From contig CM035407.1 in assembly GCA_020310875.1 (NCBI GenBank), positions 200,078,325 through 200,142,324 of the forward strand: a stretch of 64,000 bases of DNA, given 5' to 3'. Numbering within the stretch: the stretch's first letter is position 1; every line of letters starts with the position of its first letter. Under the pieces are notes generated by a model. It was not told where the DNA came from. It saw only the letters and a list, made by a program, of their open reading frames with translations, and searched no databases. Both the position numbers and the translations under genes were made by a program. Below, in pieces: positions 10,720 to 21,639 of this stretch. The stretch is from Ceratopteris richardii (Eukaryota > Streptophyta > Polypodiopsida > Polypodiales > Pteridaceae).

Positions 10720-12025
10720 TTGGCTTCCTTGTCTCGTCAGTCCTTGAGTGCCCTGACTACTACCAACACTCATGTGGAGAAAAATCAATTCAAGGCATTG
10801 AGTGAAAATCTATCAGAGCAACCAATAAAGACTAGACAAAAGCTAGAAAAAGTGAAAGGGGAATTAACCATATCACTATGCAAAAATGATAAATTAATGG
10901 GTGAAATGCTACCTTGCAATATAAAGTTAAAGAAATCAACCAAGAATCAGAGAGAACGAAGAAGGATAAGGCAAAATTATAGGCAAAGTATATGTAGTGT
11001 GAAGCAGAAAATATATGCATCTCTATAAGAGAAAACTCCTTAAGTTACAAATAAAAGGCTACATGGAGGAAGCAGACTCACTGAAGAGCAAGAACAAAGT
11101 TTTAATGACATCCTTACTCTCAATCAACCCCTTGAAGCACCGATGGCAAATGATGATGAAATTTAGAGTATAAAAAAGAAGCTAGATGATTTGGCTGCAC
11201 AATTCAAAGCTGAAAAAGAGCTACATGTACAATTTGAAGCAAAATATGTACAAGATACTACCAAGATGAAAATGAATTGGAATGAAGCCATCAAGAACTA
11301 CACTGAACAATGTAATCAACATGTAGATCAATTGAAGGACATATGTGAGGACAAACTCAAGGTTGAAGCTGAGTGACAAGAGGTACAAAGCCAAGTAATA
11401 GAAAAAGACCAAATTATTGCACAAATGCACAAGCAAATATTATAGCTCCTAAATGCAAATAGAGCTCAAATGATGAAAGTGGAGACACCACATGCCAAAT
11501 CCCAATCTCGCTATGGAGACTTAGGTACATCCTCTTTCTCCCCCCATTGTTACATCTCCAATGCAAGATCACCATGCAATGATACCTGAAGACTTTCCAA
11601 TGTCATATAGTATGGAGTTAGACAAGAAAGAATGAGAACTACCAGTGTCTTAGATGACACAACTTTAAAGATGCAATTGTGTGAGTAATGAAAGAGACTA
11701 AGATCAAAAGCAAGGACCTCGATCAAATAATGAAGCCCTTCAATATAGGATATGGCATAATGAAAGAATAGATGCATTGGTACATTAAAAATGTCATCCT
11801 GTAGGATCTAGACAAAGATATGAACTTTACTATCAATACATTTACATATACACAAGAAGAATTCAATGCATCTAATCCTTTATGGAACAAAAGGTTTTTC
11901 AAAAAGAATTTGAGACTATGGGTGCATTGGCAAGAAGCACCTTACTTACTACATGTGGATCCCTCCTTCTGTCTAGTGCCAAGACACAAAACAATATGCC
12001 CTGAATATTGGGAAGGATAGAAGAA
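10720..12025 (+). pseudogene. Decayed coiled-coil ORF remnant
   Basis: Plus-strand frames 10720-11028, 11191-11376 and 11820-12020 are open but broken by stops and shifts. The first two are Lys/Glu/Gln-rich with heptad character (ENLSEQPIKTRQKLEKVKGE; AEKELHVQFEAKYVQD; IEKDQIIAQMHKQ), like the end of the extra ORF at 9330-10180. The third has aromatic residues (NKRFFKKNLRLWVHWQ). It may be a second, older copy of a pol-downstream ORF. No catalytic motif is seen. The start of each piece is arbitrary. Confidence 0.4.
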
Positions 12026-12146
12026 AGGTACCATCAATAATCAATGGCTCAATTTTCTATTATTAGGGATCCCACCCCATGATTACCTACCTACCAAAGA
12101 TTATATGGTTTGCAAGATCAAATTTTGACTTTTTAGACATGCTCAT

Positions 12147-12356
12147 TGTTGATATTGTAGTGATGTGTTTGAACACACTAGGACCGTTTGGGCACTTTTT
12201 TTCCTCTTTAGGAGGTTTTTTCCCTGGCTTGTATATATGCATAAACCCTAATGGGTACATTCTCTTGGTAATACATTCAATATTTTGTGTTGTGCTCCAA
12301 GATTCTTCTTCTTCCATGTGCTATTCACATGCTTTCGTAGACCTCAAACTCTAACA
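12147..12356 (+). repeat. 5' LTR of plus-strand copia element
   Basis: The LTR starts TGTTGATATTG and ends CAAACTCTAACA, 210 bp, and is followed directly by a tRNA-iMet-type primer site. Related LTR sequence is found at 20008-20060 (truncated), 21640-21867 (near complete) and 51078-51143 (a small fragment). It includes CTTGTATATATGCATAAACC, a TATA-like box. Confidence 0.82.
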
Positions 12357-12358
12357 AT

Positions 12359-12370
12359 TGGTATTAGAGC
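12359..12370 (+). other. Primer-binding site, tRNA-iMet type
   Basis: TGGTATTAGAGC differs by one base from TGGTATCAGAGC, the usual site complementary to the 3' end of plant initiator tRNA-Met. It sits two bases after the LTR end. Confidence 0.85.
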
Positions 12371-12649
12371 AGGTTTCCACTTCATCTAGGGTGTCATCAA
12401 TACCCTCCGACCACAATCTCATAATCACATGAAAATCGGTGAGCATACTCAGGGCGATTAGGGGTCCAAATGCACTATCATAGTGCTTGTGTAGCAATTT
12501 TCATCCCTTTGTGCCAAACATATATACAAGTTTCGGTTTGCCTATAAAAGTGCCTCAAATTTTGCTATAGATCTAGCAGAGCTCAACATGGTAGTTTTGT
12601 TCAACATTTTGAGATACAATCAATTTTCTACATCAAGGTACTTTAGTCT

Positions 12650-13560
12650 GTGGCCATGGCTGAAAGTAGTGATGTATTCTGTATGTTGGCTATTGAGGAT
12701 AACTTGGATGGTACCAATTACCCATTATGTCCTTATATGATGGTCATGTATTGGTGCCTAAAGAACTATGGAATATTGTATAGGGTGTTGAAAAATGGCC
12801 TACTACAACTGCAACTAGAGTTATTGAAGGTGATGTAGATGGCATTGAAGATGGTGATCTTTAGGTTCCTGTTCATGCGATGGTTTCTACTACACCTATT
12901 ACAAAGCAACTTTGTTGGGATGGCAAAGATGTTTAGGTGCATGTATTGATAGCCTTCTCTGTCAAATCTGCCATTGTTCCTCACATTCACTCCTCCAAAA
13001 GAGAAAAGAATGCTTGGGATACATTTATACTCTGAAAGGAATGAGGATAGTGTTGCTTACCTCCAAAAGCAATTGGAGAGTGAGCACATGAATGAAGAAG
13101 ATTCCATGGAAAATTTTTTGACAAAGATCAAAGATTTGAAGGAGGAGTTGATTTCTACTAATGAAGTCTTGCCAAACAGTTCACTTGTATAGATTGTTCT
13201 AAATGGTCTTCCAGATTCATATCAGCGTTTTTCTTCTACTCTTTGATTCTTGATGAAAGGCAATCCAAGTGCCTTAAAATTTGAGGAGCTAGTTTTTGTT
13301 CTATTGCAGGAACATCAACCTAGGCAGAATAGATCCATTATGTGTGTTGCAAAATAGGTCTTGGCTAGTTAGAAGGGCAAAGGTAAATGGAGCTCATCTA
13401 TTAGTAAGAAAAAGTTTGCTAATTTTGCACAATCAAAGAAGGATCAGAAAGAAAAGAATAAAACAAAAAAGTAGAATCCATTTTGCAAATATTGTAAAGG
13501 AAATGATCATGTCATAAAGAGTTGTCCTAAACTAGCTACAAAAGAGGCAAAGAAGAAAAG
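12650..13560 (+). pseudogene. gag: copia gag remnant
   Basis: The ATG at 12650 opens a protein beginning MAMAESSDVF with the copia gag N-terminal pattern (LDGTNYPLCPYMMVMYWCLK). The frame is lost after 60 codons and resumes at 12974-13192 with LQKQLESEHMNEEDSMENFL and TKIKDLKEELISTNEVLP, which is the conserved UBN2-like gag core. Further degraded gag, including the usual LNGLPDSYQRF box near 13200-13235 and a Lys-rich stretch where the zinc knuckle should be, runs to about 13530. A block containing CNKY-type knuckle residues is weakly visible near 13480. Multiple stops make it non-functional. It leads straight into the protease/integrase part. Confidence 0.75.
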
Positions 13561-13599
13561 GGTTGGAATGGTTGTGGCAAAGGCATCTATAGCCAAAAT

Positions 13600-14830
13600 A
13601 GAGTCTGTAGTAGATTTAGATGTTTGGTATTTTGATACTAGGGCAACCAAACATATTACCCCGTAGCACAGTTTCTTCACTTCACTTGAGCCTGCACCTA
13701 TAGGGAATACTATCACATGCACCGACAACTCCTCTTATCATGTCATGGGTGTTGGTAAGATCACTCTTACTACTATTGATGGTAGTTCTTTTACATTGTC
13801 AGATGCTTTATTTGTGCCTCGGATCATGAAAAATCTACTATCAATTTTTGCATTAGCAAAGATCATCTTGGTTGTGAAATTTTTGGATGACAGATGTACA
13901 TCTCATGATCTGTCAAATGGCGATGTCATTATTGCTTCTAGCATTTTATGTTGTGGGTTGTATAAGATCATATATTATGCAGAATCTGTGAATGATTCAA
14001 CATGTGCAGTTCAAGATTCTCAGGCTATTTTATATCCAAAGCTTTGGCATGTACACTTTGGTCATCGGAATTTTGATAGCTTGCTACACCTACAAAAATC
14101 TCAAATGGTGTCTTGTCTGCCTAAACTTGAGGCACTTAGTAAACAGGTTTGTGAAGGTTGTATTTTGGGCAAAATGCAATGTTCCTCCTTCCCAAAACAT
14201 GGTTTAGTAACTAATCAGAAATTGTAGCTTGTTCACAGTGATATTTGTGGTCATATGTAGACACCTTCTTTTGGGAACTACCTTTACTTTGTGATTTTCA
14301 TTGATGAATTTTCTAGGAATGCATGGGTATATCCATTGAAAGCAAAGTCAGATGTGTTTATGTGCTTCAAACAGTTTTTGGTTTTAGTTGAAAATCTATC
14401 AACATGTAAAATCGAAACCCTTCATTCTGATCGGGCGGGGGCGATGGGGGGTATGTCTTCTGACTTTAATGCATTTCTGGTTGAACATGGGATAAAACAT
14501 CATTGTACATTGCCGTATACACCTCAACAGAATGGAGTTGCTGAAAGGAAGATCATGTCACTCATGGAGATGCTTAAGTGTATGGTCAAGAGTCAGGCTT
14601 TACCACATAGTTTTTGGCTTCAGGATGTTATGTGTGTAGCATATGTACTTAATAAGTGTCCCCTAAAGCTTTGCACTCTATCACTCCATATGAGGCTTGG
14701 CATGGGGTCGCAAGCCATCTATTGCCCATGTGCATGTCTTTGGTTGCCGGGCAAATGCATTACTGCATGAACAATAACGCAAAAATTTGGATGATAAAGC
14801 ATTGAATGTATTTTTATTGGGTACAGCCTT
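13600..14830 (+). pseudogene. pol: copia protease, GAG-pre-integrase and integrase
   Basis: Copia polyproteins place protease and integrase before RT, as here. DVWYFDTRATKHI (about 13620-13655) is the protease active-site region with D-T-R in place of D-S/T-G. The GAG-pre-integrase part follows (SYHVMGVGKITLTT, ILYPKLWHVHFGHRN with the zinc-binding His pair, then VCEGCILGKM with the Cys pair). The integrase core includes FIDEFSRNAWVYPLKAK, the second catalytic region TLHSDRAGAMG and the Glu region YTPQQNGVAERKI. Stops at 14227 and 14243 region and a frame change after 14700 show decay. A close relative in the opposite orientation lies at 50230-51734. Confidence 0.88.
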
Positions 14831-14848
14831 GAAAGCTAAGGCTATTGT

Positions 14849-15628
14849 TTGTATCATCCACATACTAAATGCATTTTGGTTAGCCATGATGTTGTTTTTG
14901 TGGAGGATGCAATTCAGCCATTACTTTCATGTACTAAGGAGACATTAGTTAGCTCCAAAGATGTGTATGACACTTTGCTTCCTCTTTTCATAGGTGGAAA
15001 GTCTAGTGTTGGTACAAATGAGGCAATTTCTCAACCTTTAAAGGTTCGACATGATGATGCATATCATTCCATTTTTTATGTGTATTTACATGATGCACTT
15101 GTTGATGAGAGGGCTGATGGTGCTCATTCAGGCTCTCATGGTGCTTCTTTTGCATCAAATTGATATGCTATGGTTGCCTCTAGCTTTTGTGATGAGAATG
15201 AGCCTGTTTCGTTTGATGAAGCACAAAATTCAAAAAATTGGATGGCTGCTATGCAATCAAAATATGATGTTATCATGAAGAATGGTACCTAGTCTTTATA
15301 TGACTTGCCTCCTGGCAAGAAGGCGATTGGCAATAAGTGGGTATACAAGCTGAGGCATAAGTGTGATGGAACGATTGATAGGTATGAGACTAGGCCTATT
15401 GCAAAAGGTTATGCTCAAGAAATAAGCATTGATTTTGATAAGACCTTTGCTTCCACATGCCAAATGACTATTGTTCATAGCATTTGTGCACTTGCAGCTC
15501 ATCATGGTTGGAATGTACATCAATTGGACATTAAAACTACATTTCTGAATAGTGACTTACATGAAGAAGTGTATGTTTTTGAACCTTGTGGTTTTGTGCA
15601 AAAAGGGCATGAAAACAAAGTGTGCAGG
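14849..15628 (+). pseudogene. pol: copia integrase tail and reverse transcriptase, 5' part
   Basis: 14849-15163 encodes the linker after integrase (HPHTKCILVSHDVVFVEDAI, TKETLVSSKDVYDTLLPLF). The RT begins near 15238 (NWMAAMQSKYDVIMKNGT) and continues with GNKWVYKLRHKCDGTIDRYE, RPIAKGYAQEISIDFDKTFA, and the QLDIKTTFLNSDLHEEVYVF block, whose QLDIKT is the first RT aspartate motif. The frame stops at 15628 because another LTR element is inserted; it resumes at 19273 with KKALYGLKQALRAWYEK. A stop near 15290 and substitutions mark it as dead. Confidence 0.9.
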
Positions 15629-16274
15629 TGTCACTTTAGCACAATGGTGAGTACCAATGTGAAGAGATCTACCTCATAAATGTCAATTTGTGGAGATGTG
15701 AGGACTGATATGAAGACCGTGAGTAGGTGAAGGCACAAGTGCATGAGTGAGAAGCACACAAGCATGCACACACATACACACAGATGTGCACACATGGTAA
15801 GAGCAAAGAGAGGAACAATGGAAAGCTTTCTATTACAAAAGGACTCTCTTACAAAAGCTCAAATCTCTAACAAGATAACCTTAAAGATGCTACCCCCAAA
15901 AATGAGCCATCTAGCTCTTTTTATAGTTTTTTGACTAGTTCTGGCCCTATCCAAACCTAGTGTCCATCCTAGTTAAACATTAGGTTCCAGTGCTTATTTG
16001 AGGGCTCAAAGAGAGTCTAAAAATTATGCAAATTGGTAGGTAGAAACTTCTAATACTTCTCAAGTTGAAGGACCCTTGGCTTGAACAAAATAGAGTTGGA
16101 AAAATAAGAAATGATATTTATAATGGTTTTTTGTGATCAAAATCACTATTTTTATAGGGATTTTTTCTGAAAATTTGACATATGCCTCTTGGAAATCCCT
16201 ACATGCTACTTCTTCTTGTGTGTCCACTTCTTTGATGTGTTCTTGTGCCTTATGCTTGACCTTGAGTGTCAACA
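15629..16274 (-). repeat. 3' LTR of the nested element (LTR-A)
   Basis: It spans TGTCACTTTAG to TGTCAACA, 646 bp. It contains an AC-rich microsatellite near 15763-15795 and, on the minus strand, a TATA-like ACTATAAAAAGAG near 15922-15934. It aligns with 18722-19267. Confidence 0.88.
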
Positions 16275-16290
16275 CTTGCCCCCCCTCATG
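16275..16290 (-). other. Polypurine tract of the nested element
   Basis: On the minus strand this reads CATGAGGGGGGGCAAG and abuts the TGTTGACA start of the 3' LTR. A purine run in this place is the plus-strand DNA primer of LTR elements and sets the orientation. Confidence 0.85.
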
Positions 16291-16597
16291 TTTCTCATCA
16301 GGCTGATAAACCCTTGTTGGAGTGGTTATTCCATGTAGTATGAGAGGTAGTGTCCATCATGTATCAACAAGAGTGGTCTCTCTTCCACATGTAGCGAGGT
16401 CGGTTGTCTTGTTATTCATTTGTTCATTGCTAGCATTTGCAAGTTTTGGTTCCTTTGTATGTACTTCTTCCTTAGATTCTAGCTTGATGGTGTATTCGTG
16501 AGTTCCAAAAATTTGCTAGTTGCTCAAAAGATGGTCAATGTTGATTTGAGAAGCTGTTGACTGTGAATTCCTTCACAGGTAGTGATGTTGTAACTTT

Positions 16598-16797
16598 GAT
16601 CTTTCTAATACGGGTTTCACATTTATCATGTCGAGTACTCATAACCCATATTGAAAGATCTCCTCTAGATCTTTCCAATATGGGTTTCACATTTATCATG
16701 TCGAGTACTCATAACCCATATTGGAAAGATCTCCTCTAGATCTTTCCAATATGGGTTTCACATTTATCATGTCGAGTACTCATAACCCATATTGAAT
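16598..16797. repeat. Three 70-71 bp tandem units, each an inverted repeat
   Basis: Units start at 16598, 16668 and 16739. Each has arms built on AATATGGGTT and AACCCATATT around a 25-base loop (TTTATCATGTCGAGTACTC inside); in the second unit the arms extend to TCTTTCCAATATGGGTT and its complement. Units are joined by GATCTCCTCTAGATC, which is itself nearly palindromic. No coding sense is seen. Confidence 0.93.
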
Positions 16798-16799
16798 GA

Positions 16800-18080
16800 T
16801 GGGTGTGTTAGTGCATGGGTTGAAGAACATATGTGCCTTGTGCATGGCCTTGTAATGTGGCCCTATGTGTGCATACTTGGGGAATGCATTGTAGACAGTA
16901 TGGTGCAAGAAATTGGGTCTTGAGCTAAGTGCTCAAGGGTATGCTGATGAAGAGGTTTCCTAATCTATCATTGTTATCAGATTTTTGAGGTAGGGTATTC
17001 TTACCATGGTGAAATGTTGGTCCATGTTTATCTCTTTGTGTTGTACTCCCATAATGGTGATTGACTATTCACTTGTCTTTCATTGTTGATGTATTTCCTT
17101 GTTGATGGTTCACTAATGAGATTCCTTGAGTGAATGGTCATGTTCCTTCGCTTTTTCTTCTTTTTTCTCTTTCTTTTTTTTCTGTTTTCTTTTAGGAAAA
17201 ATATCACAAAACAAGAAGAAATTGGTTAGTAGCAATAAAATAGTTTACATATGTCAAATGTGTCTCATGTGATTGAGATTCTTAATTGTGTCTATGCACG
17301 ACCATGTAATGTGGCCCTATATTAATGCATACTTTGAAAATGCATGAGTTGAATGGTGTAAGAGATGGGGTTATGCCAAAGGCACATGGTTTTCACACCT
17401 CGAGGCTTCAGATGTTACTTGCAAACGTTGATGCAAACTTGTTTGGAAGTATCCATTGGATTTTGAAATGATGCGATCAATCGAGGGTTGAATGACAACC
17501 GCTCATTCCTCCTTATAGGAATCCATTTTAGAATGCTATTTGACCGCATACAAATCACTTTTGGGCTCTTCACCTTTTGATGGTTTCTTAATTTTTTTAT
17601 TCCTTGTGGTTGGATCTTTGGTTCTATGAGGCTACTAGTGCTTTTGGCATCCAAAACCATACCCTTGTTGCTTGTTTTCTTGCTATTGCTGCAGAGGTGA
17701 TTTTGTCCTCTTTTGGTCTCTATGTTTGGTTATGACCCTTGCCTCACCTTGGCTTCTTTGTTGAGGCTTTTCTCATGAGTGACAACATAGGGTTTTGTGC
17801 ATGTAAGAGTTTCTTGGGTACCCACATGTGTAATCTCCCTTGTTGAGCTACAACTAATTTGTTAGGCACCCAAATTTGACCGATAACTTGTGGTTAAATT
17901 TTACCTGGTTGCTTGGTTCTTCTTTTGGCATGGTTGGCTTGCCTAGATGGGATTGTTATGGAAACGCTAGTGGTTGCTCTCCTTTTTGTACCCAAATCTA
18001 CTTGTGTCCAAAACTACTTTATTTTTTAATTCTGTTTGTCTATTTGATATAGTGGCTATCTTGTATGATTTCACTTGCCT
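16800..18080. other. Interior of nested element without recognisable gene
   Basis: About 1.3 kb with only short, low-complexity open frames on both strands. A purine/pyrimidine-rich patch (TTTTTCTCTTTC-type) lies near 17155-17200. The phrase 'GACCATGTAATGTGGCCCTAT' recurs in similar form near 16845 and 17300, indicating a diverged internal duplication of about 450 bases. No RT or integrase motif was found. Confidence 0.55.
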
Positions 18081-18764
18081 CTATTTTTGAACTATTATGG
18101 CTACATTAGTCTCTGAAAAAGGAGACATATCCACTCTCTTTCCATCATGTTCTGCTATGGTTGAGTCCTTCTGCATTAGAGATCTCTTGACACATACAAC
18201 ATCTTCTTCTCTAAGATTAGTCTTAGAAGAACTAGGAGAATGTGTGATACCTAGATTAGTGATCATGCAATTCTCTAATTCTAATGTAATGCATTGTTCA
18301 TGTACCCAAACTTGAAGAAGTTGATTTCTTAGGTTTAGGTTGATTGAATGGTCATAGATCCAATCTTGGACCCAAGACAAGTGGTTTTGTAAGGTCCTCA
18401 TCTTGACATACTAGCATTTTGACTATCATTGGGACATCTTGAAGGTAGATGGGAAGCTCACCTTGCCCAAACAAAGGGTTTCCACACTGCCCAATCCTAT
18501 GAGATAGGCTTCTATGGGATTGATGTTCAATTGCAGGTCTTGATAGTAAGAGAGTCTAACTGCACTAGTTGCTGCTCTTGAGTCAATCAAGACTCTCACA
18601 GTCCTTACACTCTTTCCTTGTCCCACCTCTATGGTCACAAAGGGACATCGGTCAATTATTCGAGAAGCAATTGCACCCATTGTGTGGCACATGGCCATGT
18701 GATATCTTGAGGCATTGAGATTGTCATAAGTGCATGAGTGTGAAGCACACAAGCATGCACACAC
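18081..18764 (-). pseudogene. Protease-like remnant of the nested element
   Basis: On the minus strand 18764-18426 encodes a 112-residue frame with VRTVRVLIDSRAATSAVRLS, which fits a retropepsin active site (V-L-I-D-S-G-A-x-x-S) with the Gly replaced by Arg, followed by the expected hydrophobic strands (EAYLIGLGSVETLCLGKVSF). The second frame (18401-18081) is open but unrecognised (WVQDWIYDHSINLNL). RT and integrase should follow downstream (to the left) but are not visible. Its N-terminus overlaps the LTR, so the true start is lost. A retropepsin is the best reading, at moderate certainty because the active-site glycine is missing. Confidence 0.5.
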
Positions 18765-19267
18765 ATATTATACACACATGTGCACACATGCTAAGAGCAA
18801 AGAGAGGAAAAATGGAAAGCTTTCTATTACAAAAGACCTTTCATACAAAAGCTCAAATATCTAATAAGATAAACTCAAAGATGATTCCCCCAAAAGTTAA
18901 ATCTCTAGCTCTTTTTATAGTTTTTTTACTAGTTTTGGCCCTGTCGAGGCTTAGTGTCCAACCTAGTTGAAAATTAGGTTCTAGGGTTTATTTGAGGGCT
19001 AAATCGGAGTCTAAAAGTTATGAAACTTGGTAGGTAGATACTTTTAATACTGCTCAAGCTCAAAGACCCTTGGCTTGAACAAAATGGAGTTGGAAAAATA
19101 TGAAATGATATTTACAATGGTTTTAGTGATCAAAATCACTATTTTTATAGGGATTCCTTCTAAAAATTTGGCATATGCTCCTTGGTGCTCCCTACATGCT
19201 CGTTCTTCTTGTGTGTCCACTTCTTTGATGTGTTCATGCACCTTGTGCTTGATCTTGATTGTCAATA
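18722..19267 (-). repeat. 5' LTR of the nested element (LTR-A), internally shortened
   Basis: It spans TGTCATAAGTGC to TGTCAATA, 546 bp. Relative to the other LTR it lacks about 100 bases right after TGTCA, which is why it is shorter. No clear primer-binding site is next to it on the minus strand; the site may have been lost with that deletion. Confidence 0.8.
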
Positions 19268-19272
19268 GTAGG

Positions 19273-19935
19273 TTGAAAAAGGCATTATATGGTTTGAAGC
19301 AAGCACTACGTGCTTGGTATGAAAAGATACATGCCTACTTGATTGCACATTGTTTTGAGAACAGTCCAACTCAGAGCGCTTTATATGTTAAGCATGTTGA
19401 TGATGTACCTTTGATTGAGATGTCAGATTTGGGGCATTTGCATCATTATTTGGGCATTCAATTTATGCAAGTTGATGGAAGAATAGCTCTGTGTCAAAAA
19501 AAATGTATTGACTCATTATTTCAACATTTTTGGCCTTGAATACTATAAACCTATTGCCACTTCTATGGAGATAGGTTTACGATTGAGTCTTCATGATGTT
19601 GGAGATGCACTTGATGATGTTATCTATCACTTGCCAGTTGGATGCTTGATTTACTTATGCAGAACTCGACCTAATATTCAATTTTTTGTCTCACAGATGA
19701 GCAGGTTTATGCATTGCCTAGGTGTCAAGCATTGTCAAGGAGCCATGTATTCCATGCTCGCACTAAGCACATTGAGGTGCACTATCATTATGTCAGGGAG
19801 AGGTTCTCTACTAGAGAGATGAGTTTGGCATATGTGCCCATATAGGAGAACATTGCAAAGATTTTAACAAAGGCTCTTCCTAGGGAGAACTTTGAAGCTT
19901 TCCGCAAAGCGTTGGGCTTACTTCATTTTTTAGAT
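19273..19935 (+). pseudogene. pol: copia reverse transcriptase 3' part and pol end
   Basis: This resumes the copia pol interrupted at 15628: KKALYGLKQALRAWYEKIHA, then VKHVDDVPLI (a damaged YVDD box) directly joined to DLGHLHHYLGIQFMQVDGRI, showing a small internal deletion between the two. After 19540 the frame shifts (TRPNIQFFVSQMSRFMHCLG), then most of RNase H is missing: the sequence jumps near 19750 to TKHIEVHYHYVRERFSTREM and the pol end (KILTKALPRENFEAFRKALG, about 19865-19920). The deletions were sustained after the element was active. The 3' LTR begins about 70 bases later. Confidence 0.88.
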
Positions 19936-20060
19936 TGACTCCACATAGCTTGACACTTCCTTATACATGAGTGTGAGCTCCTTCTTCACCGCATCACTTC
20001 CAGGGGGCATTTGATGATATATTTTGGTAGTGATGTGTGCGAACACACTAGATGGTTGCA
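19936..20060 (+). repeat. copia 3' region: polypurine tract and truncated 3' LTR
   Basis: The polypurine-like CTTCCAGGGGGCATT (about 19996-20010) precedes TGATGATATATTTTGGTAG, the start of an LTR matching 12147 and 21640. The match ends near 20060, after GAACACACTAG, so the LTR is truncated there. Confidence 0.72.
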
Positions 20061-20239
20061 AGACTACACTTCCCAACATATGTAATAGCATCTTCAGCCA
20101 TGGGTTTTGGGTGTGGCCAACAACAATAATGAGGTAGAATCGAGTGGATGTAAGTAAAGAATTATCAGTAGGGAAATTGAAGCATTGAATAGAAGACCAA
20201 AAGTTAGAAAGAGTTAAAGGTGAAAAAGAGCCTTGCATG

Positions 20240-20571
20240 TGAAGTCTTGGATGCTTCCTTGGCCACTAGTTGCATGCAATGCAAGAAATATTAACAAGAA
20301 TACTTAAGCATCGTTCAAGAGAGGAATAAGTTGGAAATGGGGAGGAGGAAAACAAGCCTCAATTGCCTAACTTGGATGAAATTTCATCCACTAATTGCCT
20401 GCAAAGACCAATGACAAGGAATCAAGGAAAGAATACTGGTGTGCAAGGCTTACAAAGGATCATGAGGCTTTATCTTGATACTCAATGTATCCCAAGTTCA
20501 GCCATTGGTGGAGCAACAGATAAAATGTCATAGAAAGCTTGTCAAGGGATGATAGAGACTAAGAGGGGGAG
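20240..20571 (+). pseudogene. 3' coding tail of a gypsy element (LTR-B family)
   Basis: The plus strand encodes LPNLDEISSTNCLQRPMTRN, then VQGLQRIMRLYLD and KACQGMIETKRGR next to a polypurine run (AAGAGGGGGAGAT, 20559-20571). The tail peptide KACQGTTETKRGR is found again next to the PPT of the minus-strand LTR-B element near 46085-46120. It is therefore the C-terminal tail of that family's last ORF. Everything upstream in this copy is missing. 20060-20240 has nothing I can identify. Confidence 0.6.
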
Positions 20572-21504
20572 ATTATTGCAGGACTAAAGACAACAGAGCG
20601 TAGAAAGTAGACAAAGCAAAGAAAAGAAGAGAAAAAAAGTAGACCACAAAATTTTCAAGAAATATCCCATTTAGGTTATTCTTAAAGTCCATCATAAAGA
20701 ATTCAGAAGCCTTGTAAATGCACTAGAGGAGTCCTCTCGATGCATAATCCATGAAGGTTGTGAACACTACTTTTGTACAATAGTAAAAGCTTAGATATAT
20801 TTAGAGAAAGTATCAGTCTCTTGTATGAAAGGACCAAAGTTAGGGAACATGTATATAAGTCACTTGGTGACACATTTGTAAACACTTTTTTCTATAATCA
20901 AGAGCTAACTTCTGAATTTTTGAATTCGCTTCATCTTGCTTGTGTATTTTTTCTTCATGAACTTCTATGTGTGCATGAGGTGTGGAACTTGTGCCTAGAG
21001 GCATTTTCTACCCCTTCCCCATCTCTTTTCACTGATATTGTTTGTATGAAGTGTAAGGAGTCTTTAAGTATGAGTAGATGCTTCCTATCACTTTGTTTAT
21101 TTAGCATAACTTGGAGCACAAAAGTTTGATAAATTTGAAAATACAACCATTGGATGCATCTCCTTGAGAGCTTCAAAAAAACCCATTGTTGGCTATAGTC
21201 AGGTATCGAAGCTAAGAGACATCACTTGATGTGTCTCTATTGCTGCACCAAGTATCGCGATACACACTTTTGTGTAAGAGGTGTCATTTGAGGTGGATAT
21301 TTCCTTTTCACATGCATAACTTGTCCCTTTCCCACATTGACCATCATCTAACCATATGTTTCCATGCACTTGACTAGGTCATACTCTGGGTTTGATAATT
21401 TAATGTGTCCATCAAACTATCACTATATACACTTGTTGGACGTGTGAGGACTTGTTCTTCTCACTTGTCACAAGTGCATAGGACCTTGTGAGTCCGTGTA
21501 CACT
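20572..21504 (+). repeat. LTR-B, plus orientation
   Basis: The block starts TATTGCAGGAC after the polypurine tract and ends near GTCCGTGTACAC, about 930 bp. Stretches align with the LTR at 45187-46069 in reverse: for example TCTTGTATGAAAGGACCAAA (about 20818), CATGTATATAAGTCACTTG (TATA box, about 20849) and the 3' third (21290-21500). It contains the perfect 12-bp palindrome GTATCGCGATAC at 21252-21263. No PBS follows, so this is a 3' LTR. Confidence 0.72.
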
Positions 21505-21639
21505 TCCTTTTGTGGATTGACACTTCCTTATACATAAGTGGCATGTGTAAGGAAGTGCCAAGCCACTTCCACATGGCTTGGCACTTCCTTATACATGAGT
21601 GACATGTCCTTGTTTACTACATCACTTTGAGTGGAAATT
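21505..21639 (+). other. copia 3' untranslated segment with long hairpin
   Basis: This resembles 19936-20008, the stretch before the 3' LTR of the copia family (GACACTTCCTTATACAT is shared). It contains a perfect inverted repeat with 17-bp arms (21549-21565 and 21574-21590, loop CTTCCACA). Confidence 0.7.

Larger units (their letters stand above)
15629..19267 (-). mobile_element. Nested LTR retrotransposon (LTR-A family) inside copia RT
   Basis: A 3.6 kb element splits the copia RT exactly between codons for KVCR and LKKALYGLKQ. It has two LTRs (15629-16274 and 18722-19267) and a 5-bp target duplication with one mismatch, GCAGG at 15624-15628 and GTAGG at 19268-19272. A polypurine tract lies next to the left LTR on the minus strand, so the element reads right to left. 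The interior holds a protease-like frame but no recognisable RT or integrase, so it was probably non-autonomous or has been deleted. The LTRs are related to those at 55604-56169 and 62267-62904. Confidence 0.88.
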
